From positions 1 through 6,010 of the forward strand of contig VHDG01000263.1 of the NCBI GenBank assembly GCA_016871475.1: a stretch of 6,010 nucleotides of DNA. Reading direction: 5' to 3'. Position 1 is the first letter of the stretch, and every line of letters starts with the position of its first letter. The position numbers and the translations under genes were made by a program. This DNA is from Verrucomicrobiota bacterium (GTDB taxonomy: Bacteria; Verrucomicrobiota; Verrucomicrobiia; Limisphaerales; UBA11320). This document shows, piece after piece, positions 1-5,448 of this stretch. The notes under the pieces were generated by a model. It saw only the letters and a list, made by a program, of their open reading frames with translations, did not search any database and was not told the origin of the DNA.

Positions 1-1697
1 AGTTCACGTCCCAGGAACACCTCGTCGTCACTTCCAAACTGGATCATCCCCAGGCGCTCGCTCATGCCGAACTGACAAACCATCGCACGCGCTATGGAGG
101 TCGCCTGCTGAATATCCATCGCCGCCCCACTGGAGGTATCCCCTGATACAATCTCCTCGGCAATCCGCCCGCCCATGATGATGCACAGCTGATCGAGCAG
201 CTGCTTGCGTCGGTGACTGAGGATGTCCTCCTTGGGCAGGTTCATCGTGGCACCCAAGGCCTGACCTCGGGGAATGATTGTGACCTTGTGAAGGGGATGG
301 GCGTTTTCACAGAGGACCGTGAGAAGCGCATGGCCGGCCTCATGCCACGCCGTGAACTTCTTCTCCTCCTCCGTCATGGCCAGGGAACGTCGCTCCCGGC
401 CCCATCGAACCTTGTCCCGGGCCTCCTCGAGCTCGCGCATGCCGACAGCTTTCTTGTTCTGACGTGCTGCCAGCAGGGCGGCCTCGTTGAGCAGATTCGC
501 CAGCTCAGCGCCCGAAAAGCCCGGAGTACCCCGGGCGATAACCGACAAATCCACGCCACCTTCCAGCTTCACGTTCTTGGCGTGCACCTTGAGAATGGCC
601 TCGCGGCCTTTGACGTCAGGAAGCGAAACGGTGACCTGCCGATCAAACCGGCCCGGTCGCAGCAAGGCTGGATCAAGCACATCCGGCCGGTTCGTAGCCG
701 CGATGATGATGATGCCCTCGGTGGTATCGAAGCCATCCATCTCCACGAGCAGGGCGTTCAGGGTCTGCTCACGTTCATCATTGCCGCCGCCGAGGCCGAC
801 GCCCCGGCTACGGCCCACCGCGTCGATCTCGTCGATAAACACCAGGCATGGAGTGTTCTTCCGGGCCTGTTCGAACATGTCGCGAACGCGGCTCGCCCCG
901 ACGCCCACGAACATCTCAACAAAGTCGGAGCCGCTGATGGAGAAAAATGCGGCATCGGCTTCTCCGGCGATGGCTTTGGCGAGCAAGGTCTTACCCGTCC
1001 CGGGAGCGCCGACCATGAGCACGCCCTTCGGAATGCGGCCACCCAGCTTTTGAAACTTCTTGGGATCACGAAGGAACTCGACGAGCTCGGAGACCTCGTC
1101 CTTGGCCTCTTCAACACCCGCCACGTCTCTGAAAGTGACCTTGTTCTTCTCCTTGGTGAGCAGCCTCGCCTTGCTCTTGCCAAAGCTCAACGCGCCCTTG
1201 CCTGCCATGCGAATCTGGCGGATGAAGAAAAAGTATATGAAGAGTCCCAACAGAAGGAATGGAAAGACCGTCCACATCAGCTGCGCCATGAAGGTGTTCG
1301 GCTGCCGCACTTCAAACTTGCCCGACGCGATGAGCGCCTCCTCGAGTTTCTCGGTCAATCGGACCTTGGCCACAAAAGCAACCTCGACAGGCTTGCCATT
1401 TTCCATCACACGCTGCCCCTCAGCATCGGTCTTGTACCGCTTGCCTCGCACCTCCTGCAGGAACACCTGCGGATCATAGTGAATCGTGGCGTTCGCGATC
1501 TGGTTGGATTCCACGAGCTTCATGAACTCGGGCTGTGACATCTCGCCCGGGGCCATGGCGTTGCGCGTGTTCATCATGAACAAGAGCGGAATGCAGGCCA
1601 GGATGGCCACCCAAAGAAGATATCTCTGAGGAGAGTTTTTGTACTCCGGGTTCCGTTTGTCCTTATCGTCGTCGCGATTGCGATCCAATTCACTCAT
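1..1697 (-). CDS. ftsH: ATP-dependent zinc metalloprotease FtsH (partial, C-terminus beyond the left edge)
   Basis: FtsH is a membrane-anchored AAA+ protease that extracts and degrades misfolded membrane proteins and short-lived cytosolic regulators. Reading the minus strand gives 565 residues with no stop before the window edge. In order: an acidic/basic N-terminal tail (1-25), membrane segment 1 (about 26-43), a periplasmic domain (about 44-137), membrane segment 2 (about 138-159), then the AAA domain. The AAA domain has Walker A GAPGTGKT (230-237), pore loop MFVGVGA (262-268), Walker B LVFIDE (285-290), and the second region of homology ending LLRPGRFDR with arginines 347 and 350. The zinc site is HEAGH (452-456), with D528 in SGAAMDIQQAT as the likely third ligand. 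About 70-100 C-terminal residues of a normal FtsH are missing off the edge. The start at 1697 is preferred because it begins the charged tail; an in-frame ATG at 1739 would overlap the putative promoter. The ribosome site (AGAG) is weak. The second Walker A residue is Ala rather than the usual Pro. Confidence 0.98.
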   Translation of the reverse strand, partial: MSELDRNRDDDKDKRNPEYKNSPQRYLLWVAILACIPLLFMMNTRNAMAPGEMSQPEFMKLVESNQIANATIHYDPQVFLQEVRGKRYKTDAEGQRVMENGKPVEVAFVAKVRLTEKLEEALIASGKFEVRQPNTFMAQLMWTVFPFLLLGLFIYFFFIRQIRMAGKGALSFGKSKARLLTKEKNKVTFRDVAGVEEAKDEVSELVEFLRDPKKFQKLGGRIPKGVLMVGAPGTGKTLLAKAIAGEADAAFFSISGSDFVEMFVGVGASRVRDMFEQARKNTPCLVFIDEIDAVGRSRGVGLGGGNDEREQTLNALLVEMDGFDTTEGIIIIAATNRPDVLDPALLRPGRFDRQVTVSLPDVKGREAILKVHAKNVKLEGGVDLSVIARGTPGFSGAELANLLNEAALLAARQNKKAVGMRELEEARDKVRWGRERRSLAMTEEEKKFTAWHEAGHALLTVLCENAHPLHKVTIIPRGQALGATMNLPKEDILSHRRKQLLDQLCIIMGGRIAEEIVSGDTSSGAAMDIQQATSIARAMVCQFGMSERLGMIQFGSDDEVFLGRE

Positions 1698-1920
1698 GTG
1701 TGTGTTCTCTAGCTTGCGGCAGGGCAGTGTAGCATCCATGCATGAAGTCGGCAAACCAGCCGAAACGTTAACGAATGAATCAAAACCAAACACCATACGC
1801 AGCCGCGAGAACAACGTAGCGGCGTCCTGAAATGAGACAAGGGAAAGTTGGGCCTATTTTGGCGGAAATCCCAAAGCCTGAGCCTCTGTCCCGCCCATTC
1901 GTCACCCCGCGCCCACAGCC
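1698..1920. other. intergenic region between UGPase and ftsH
   Basis: This 223-base gap separates two minus-strand genes. Apart from the candidate ftsH promoter it contains the 8-base palindrome CGTTAACG (about 1766-1773) and another, CATGCATG (1737-1744). I see no GC-rich hairpin followed by a T run that would act as a terminator for the glmS-UGPase operon, so read-through into ftsH is possible. If the UGPase frame is corrected at its G7 run, the gene would extend 19 bases into this region, to 1902. Confidence 0.6.
1726..1754 (-). promoter_or_regulatory. candidate sigma70-type promoter of ftsH
   Basis: On the minus strand a -35-like TTGCCG (1754-1749) is separated by exactly 17 bases from a -10-like TACACT (1731-1726). 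Each hexamer matches the consensus at 4 of 6 positions. Transcription would start near 1719 and give a leader of about 20 bases before the ATG at 1697. This location favours 1697 over the upstream in-frame ATG at 1739 as the start. It is inference from spacing and partial consensus only; hexamers of this quality also occur by chance, and promoter consensus is not well established for the likely phylum. Confidence 0.35.
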
Positions 1921-3378
1921 TCATCCGGAACTTCCATACCTCCCGGATTCAACACGCACAGCCCCCCCGCCCCCATGCCTCCACTCGTGGCTGCCAACGA
2001 CCTCAACTCCAGGCTCAAACACATGCGACCCAACGACTCTCAAACGGTCGCACCTTAGGAGGGAGATCGGTCCGTGCGGAAATCCCGCGTCCAGCCCCTC
2101 AAGGAATTTGTAAACCGCCGGATCAAGCTCGATATCCGGTGGAACCCCCGCCCTCTCGCTGGCGAGCTCGATTCGAAAGTCGGTGGTAACCCGATAAGCA
2201 TCAGACCTTAAGGCCAGCAGATCAGACGTCGTTTTCACGGGCGCGAAGCGGCTCCGGGGACTGATGATCGCCCGGGCTCCCGAAAAACACTCGATCGCCG
2301 CACCCATCGCCGTCTCCAGCTGCAACACCTTCGTGGAGCTCGAATCACGGGGATCCACCGTCTTCACATTTCGGATCAAGGGAAGCGGCAACATGCCCCC
2401 GCGCCGCTTCAGCTCCTCGTCCAACAAGTCCAGCCTGATCCAGAGATTGTTTGTGTTGAAGTATCGATGGCGGTCGACGTCTTGGAACGCCGCCTCGTCC
2501 GCCTTCGGACATTGGGCCGACTCCCGCAACACGAGAGCCCCGTCAGCCCGCCTGCGTGCCAGATGTCCACCCTTGCGGTCAGTGGGCGTGCGCAGCGCAA
2601 CTTCCATGAGGAACGGAGCGTTCGTTTCCGAAAGATGGTTGAGAATCCGCAAATCGACTGACGCGCCCAGATTGTCGGAGTTCGAGACGAACAGGTAGCG
2701 AATGCCCCGCGCCAGCAGACGGGCCAGCACGCCACTTCCTGCAATCGAAGGATACAGATCTCCATGCCCCGGCGGACACCACTCCAGCTCCGGATTCGCA
2801 GGCCACCGCACCGGCTCCAGGGTGGTCGCATCGAGTTTCGGCGCCTGGCTCTGCAGGAAGTCCATCGGGCCCTCACCCGCCAGCTCCGGATATCTTGCCA
2901 GATGCTTTAGCGTGTCCTCGCGGGTGTTGAAGCTGTTCATCAGCATGAAAGCCAGATGGGGAGCTTCCGCTGTTTTTCGGAAGTGAAGGATGTGCCGTGC
3001 CGTGAAATCCAGGAAAGTCAGGCCTTCCTTCACTTCGATGAGGGACTTGGCCCGCTCCAAGCCCATGCCTGTTCCAAGTCCTCCGTTGAGCTTCAACACC
3101 ACCAGCTGATTCAGAAGCCGGGATCCGCCCTGACCGGGGACCGGAAGCTCCTCCACAACGGGAAGCTCGCCCACCGGGTCCAGATCCGCCTCGGGCATCA
3201 GGCCATTCTCGCCGCGGTACACCCGCTCGAGGGCATCCAGAAAAACGTGGATGGCGGGTTGAGCCACCGAGGCCGCCCGCATCTTTGAGGCGCTGAGTTC
3301 GCGCAGCTCTGCGATCGGGCGCAGGTGTGGGTTGCCGGAGGAAGCCGGCGTTGAAAAAACCTTAGGCACGCGGAGCAA
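1921..3378 (-). CDS. UTP-glucose-1-phosphate uridylyltransferase, eukaryotic-type UDPGP family
   Basis: The enzyme makes UDP-glucose and pyrophosphate from UTP and glucose-1-phosphate in the cytoplasm, supplying glucosyl donors for polysaccharides. The 485-residue product has the UDPGP-family nucleotide loop LNGGLGTGMG (97-106) followed by AKSLIEV (110-116), PPGHGDLYP (202-210), FVSNSDNLGA (230-239), FNTNNLW (307-313), LQLETAMGAAI (352-362) and RFAPVKTTSDLL (377-388). It ends in the start of a left-handed beta-helix (about 434-462). LNGGLGTxMG, SNxDNLG and FNTNNLW indicate UGPase rather than the related UDP-GlcNAc pyrophosphorylase, and it is unrelated to bacterial GalU. The start is a TTG directly after the glmS stop; GTG at 3369 and ATG at 3282 (Met33, close to the conserved KMRAA start of the family) are alternatives. 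The last 13 residues, after a poly-Gly stretch encoded by a G-rich tract, look unlike the family; shifting frame there gives a more plausible tail and a stop at 1902. Confidence 0.95.
   Translation of the reverse strand: MLRVPKVFSTPASSGNPHLRPIAELRELSASKMRAASVAQPAIHVFLDALERVYRGENGLMPEADLDPVGELPVVEELPVPGQGGSRLLNQLVVLKLNGGLGTGMGLERAKSLIEVKEGLTFLDFTARHILHFRKTAEAPHLAFMLMNSFNTREDTLKHLARYPELAGEGPMDFLQSQAPKLDATTLEPVRWPANPELEWCPPGHGDLYPSIAGSGVLARLLARGIRYLFVSNSDNLGASVDLRILNHLSETNAPFLMEVALRTPTDRKGGHLARRRADGALVLRESAQCPKADEAAFQDVDRHRYFNTNNLWIRLDLLDEELKRRGGMLPLPLIRNVKTVDPRDSSSTKVLQLETAMGAAIECFSGARAIISPRSRFAPVKTTSDLLALRSDAYRVTTDFRIELASERAGVPPDIELDPAVYKFLEGLDAGFPHGPISLLRCDRLRVVGSHVFEPGVEVVGSHEWRHGGGGAVRVESGRYGSSG
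1962..1974. other. homopolymeric C7-G-C5 tract, candidate frameshift site in the UGPase gene
   Basis: The plus strand carries seven C (1962-1968), one G, then five C (1970-1974), read as a G-rich run encoding four glycines (469-472) near the end of the UGPase. Removing one G restores a frame in which the protein continues LCVLNPGGMEVPDEAVGAG to a TGA at 1904-1902, for about 491 residues. The current frame ends 13 residues after the tract. Homopolymers of this kind are common sites of sequencing or assembly error and also of slippage in vivo. Confidence 0.5.
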
Positions 3379-5235
3379 CTACTCCACCGTGACGCTCTTG
3401 GCAAGATTCCGCGGTTTGTCCACGTCGCATCCCCGGGCCACGGCGATATGATAGGCCAGCAGTTGCAAAGGAACCACTGTCAGCAGAGGCGACACCTGCT
3501 CCAGGCACTGAGGCACGTAGATCACATCATCCACCTTGTCCCGAATACGAGTGTTGCCTTCCGAGGCGATGGCGATCACGGGGCCCTTCCGGGCCTTGAT
3601 TTCCTCCAGGTTGCTGAAGGATTTTTCATACATCGAATCGGACGGGATCACGAACACGGTCGGGGTCTTCTCATCAATCATCGCGATGGGTCCATGCTTC
3701 ATCTCCGCGGCAGGATACCCCTCGGCATGAATGTAAGAGATCTCCTTGAGCTTGAGAGCTCCCTCCAGCGCAGCCGGAAAGCTGTACTGGCGCCCCAGGA
3801 AAAAGAAGTCCTCGCAGGCGGCATACTTGTGGGCGATTTTTTTGATGGCGGCATCCTGCTCGAGGATCTTCTCGATCTGTCCAGGAATGGCTTCCAAGGA
3901 ACGAAGTATTTGAAGTCCGCGGCTGGATGACAGCATCCGTATTCTCCCCATCATCAGGGCAAACAGGGTGAGAACTGACACTTGTGAAGTGAATGCCTTG
4001 GTGGAAGCCACTCCGATCTCCGGACCTGCGTGGAGGTAAATCCCACCGTCCGCCTCCCGGGCGATTGTGCTGCCGACAACATTGCAGATCGCGAGCACCT
4101 TGTGACCGCGGCGTTTGGATTCACGCAAACCAGCGAGAGTGTCGGCGGTTTCCCCGCTCTGGGTGATCACCATCACCAGGGTATGCTTTTCGATCGGAGC
4201 GTTGCGGTATCGGAATTCACTCGCGTATTCGATCTCGGTGGGGATATGGGCGAATTCCTCGAACAGATACTCCCCAAGAAGCGCCGCGTGCCAGCTGGTG
4301 CCACAGGCCGGAATCACTATCTGATCCACCTCACGCAATTCGGCAGTCGTCATGTTCAACCCGCCAAACTTGGGCATGACCTCGTCGAAATCGATTCGTC
4401 CGCGCAGGGCATTCTGCACGGTCTTGGGCTGCTCATGGATCTCCTTGAGCATGTAATGCGCATACTGCCCCTTCTCAGCCGCCTCTGCTCCGAACTCGAG
4501 CTGGCTGATCTGCACCCTCGCGATGTCCGTGCCCATGCTGAAGACGTGGAAGCGCCCGGACTCAATCGTCGCGACATCATAGTCATTGAGGTAGGCCACC
4601 TGTCGGGTGTGAGCCACCACCGCACTCGCGTCGGACGCCACGAAGTGTTCCCCCTCCCCGACCCCGACCAGCAGAGGCGACCCACGTCGCGCAGCCACCA
4701 TGACGCCGGGGTAATCCACCGACAGGACGGCGATGCCGTACGTGCCGATGACCTCCTTGAGAGCGTTGACGACGGCCTGGGCCAGAGGGTGAAGGTCGCC
4801 CTTTTGGGTTTTCACCTTCATGTAGTGTTCGCCGATCAGGTGGGCGAGCACTTCCGTGTCGGTCGCGGAATGAAACCGGTGTCCGTCCTTGAGCATCCGT
4901 TCCTTGAGACGGTCAAAATTCTCAATCACCCCGTTGTGGACGACAGCGATACGGCCGCTTTGGTCCAGGTGAGGATGGCTGTTCTCGTCCGACGGCGGGC
5001 CGTGAGTGGCCCAGCGCGTGTGTCCGATACCCACCATGCCATGGGCGGGTTGAGAGGGGAGAAGCTTGGCGAGACCTTCATCGATCTTTCCCTTCTTCTT
5101 GCGGGTTTGCAGCCGACCCTCGCTGATGAGAGCGATGCCGGCGCTGTCATACCCGCGGTATTCAAGACGGCGCAACCCCTCGAGAAGAATGGGGGTGGCA
5201 TCCCGTTTGCCAATGTATCCTACGATTCCACACAT
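3379..5235 (-). CDS. glmS: glutamine-fructose-6-phosphate aminotransferase (isomerizing)
   Basis: GlmS converts fructose-6-phosphate and glutamine to glucosamine-6-phosphate and glutamate, the committed cytosolic step to UDP-GlcNAc, peptidoglycan and lipopolysaccharide. The product is 618 residues, close to the 609 of E. coli. It begins MCGIVGYIG, exposing the nucleophile Cys2 after Met removal, and the N-terminal Ntn glutaminase domain (about 1-225) also shows GHTRWATHG (71-79) and HNGVIEN (100-106). The two SIS sugar-isomerase domains follow (about 295-430 and 465-605), with CGTSWHA (311-317), TQSGETADT (358-366), STKAFTSQV (411-419) and the HAEGYPAAEMKHGP stretch (503-516). The C-terminus KPRNLAKSVTVE is the canonical ending that closes the active site and ammonia channel. 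The ATG at 5235 has an AGGA ribosome site five bases upstream. It is the first gene of an operon with the UGPase, whose TTG abuts its TAG stop. Nothing resembling the Gram-positive glmS ribozyme core was recognised upstream. Confidence 0.99.
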   Translation of the reverse strand: MCGIVGYIGKRDATPILLEGLRRLEYRGYDSAGIALISEGRLQTRKKKGKIDEGLAKLLPSQPAHGMVGIGHTRWATHGPPSDENSHPHLDQSGRIAVVHNGVIENFDRLKERMLKDGHRFHSATDTEVLAHLIGEHYMKVKTQKGDLHPLAQAVVNALKEVIGTYGIAVLSVDYPGVMVAARRGSPLLVGVGEGEHFVASDASAVVAHTRQVAYLNDYDVATIESGRFHVFSMGTDIARVQISQLEFGAEAAEKGQYAHYMLKEIHEQPKTVQNALRGRIDFDEVMPKFGGLNMTTAELREVDQIVIPACGTSWHAALLGEYLFEEFAHIPTEIEYASEFRYRNAPIEKHTLVMVITQSGETADTLAGLRESKRRGHKVLAICNVVGSTIAREADGGIYLHAGPEIGVASTKAFTSQVSVLTLFALMMGRIRMLSSSRGLQILRSLEAIPGQIEKILEQDAAIKKIAHKYAACEDFFFLGRQYSFPAALEGALKLKEISYIHAEGYPAAEMKHGPIAMIDEKTPTVFVIPSDSMYEKSFSNLEEIKARKGPVIAIASEGNTRIRDKVDDVIYVPQCLEQVSPLLTVVPLQLLAYHIAVARGCDVDKPRNLAKSVTVE

Positions 5236-5269
5236 GTGATTCCTGAGCGCAAGAGGTCGCCGATAACGA

Positions 5270-5284
5270 CCGGGAACTTCCCGG
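5270..5284. repeat. inverted repeat in the glmS leader (7-1-7)
   Basis: CCGGGAA (5270-5276) and TTCCCGG (5278-5284) are perfect reverse complements around a single central base. As DNA this is a compact operator-like palindrome; as RNA it would fold as a GC-rich hairpin with a small loop about 35 bases upstream of the glmS ATG. No regulator can be assigned. Confidence 0.6.
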
Positions 5285-5294
5285 CGGTGCTTTG

Positions 5295-5310
5295 GATGAC
5301 AACAGTCATC
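5295..5310. repeat. inverted repeat in the glmS leader (6-4-6)
   Basis: GATGAC (5295-5300) and GTCATC (5305-5310) are perfect complements around the tetranucleotide AACA. This would form a small hairpin in a glmS leader transcript; it directly adjoins, and shares one base with, the next inverted repeat. Confidence 0.55.
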
Positions 5311-5333
5311 TGCTCTGGTTTTCGGCAGAGCAG
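5310..5333. repeat. inverted repeat in the glmS leader (8-8-8)
   Basis: CTGCTCTG (5310-5317) and CAGAGCAG (5326-5333) are perfect complements separated by eight bases. This is the longest stem in the divergent region, and could be a dyad operator or a leader hairpin. There is no U run immediately after it on either strand, so it does not look like an intrinsic terminator. Confidence 0.6.
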
Positions 5334-5378
5334 GGAAAGTCTTGATGGATCAGAGCGATCATCGATCTGCGAAGCGGC

Positions 5379-5408
5379 TTGCGCCGGGCCTGTGGCGCAC
5401 GGTATAGA
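5379..5408 (+). promoter_or_regulatory. candidate glgC promoter
   Basis: TTGCGC (5379-5384) and TATAGA (5403-5408) are spaced by 18 bases; the -10 matches consensus at 4 of 6 positions and the -35 at 3 of 6. Transcription would start near 5415, about 34 bases before the ATG. A perfect 6-base inverted repeat, TGCGCC / GGCGCA (5380-5385 and 5394-5399), spans most of the spacer, where a repressor could act. Weak evidence. Confidence 0.28.
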
Positions 5409-5428
5409 AGGCCCCGAACCGTTCGCAA
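5401..5428 (-). promoter_or_regulatory. candidate glmS promoter, overlapping the glgC -10
   Basis: On the minus strand TTGCGA (5428-5423) is 16 bases from TATACC (5406-5401), each matching the sigma70 consensus at 4 of 6 positions. Transcription would start near 5394 and give a glmS leader of about 159 bases containing the three inverted repeats at 5270-5333. The 11-base palindrome CGAAC-C-GTTCG (5415-5425) overlaps its -35. Inference from weak consensus matches only. Confidence 0.28.
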
Positions 5429-5448
5429 GACGAGACTTCCTCCTGAAT

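Larger units (their letters stand above)
5236..5448. promoter_or_regulatory. divergent glmS / glgC control region
   Basis: The 213 bases between the two divergent start codons must hold the promoters of both glmS (leftward) and glgC (rightward). They contain five short perfect inverted repeats: 5270-5284, 5295-5310, 5310-5333, 5380-5399 and 5415-5425. The first three lie in what would be the glmS leader; the last two overlap the candidate core promoters. Three GATC tetramers occur within 20 bases (5348-5367). No open reading frame here looks coding. Confidence 0.7.

Noticed and set aside
213..1538. A 441-residue open frame on the plus strand opposite ftsH
   Set aside because: It is entirely antisense to a clear FtsH coding region with all motifs intact; its translation has no recognisable domain and arises from the GC-rich codon pattern of the opposite strand.
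1841..1920. Intrinsic terminator after the UGPase
   Set aside because: No GC-rich stem followed by a T run is visible on the minus strand; short complementary patches are scattered and imperfect.
1709..1924. A 71-codon minus-strand frame whose ATG overlaps the UGPase stop as ATGA and which ends just before ftsH
   Set aside because: The position is gene-like, but the protein is unusually rich in Trp, Cys, Arg and His with no recognisable pattern, and it runs through the putative ftsH promoter. The ATGA overlap vanishes if the UGPase frame is corrected at its G7 run.
5236..5400. A glmS ribozyme or known riboswitch upstream of glmS
   Set aside because: I could not recognise the conserved core of the Gram-positive glmS ribozyme; only simple hairpins are visible. 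A covariance-model search would be decisive.
5310..5444. A short minus-strand frame after AGGAGG (5444-5439), starting TTG at 5428, as a possible glmS leader peptide
   Set aside because: The AGGAGG is upstream of the only candidate glmS transcript start, so it would not be in the mRNA; the roughly 40-residue product has no regulatory codon run.
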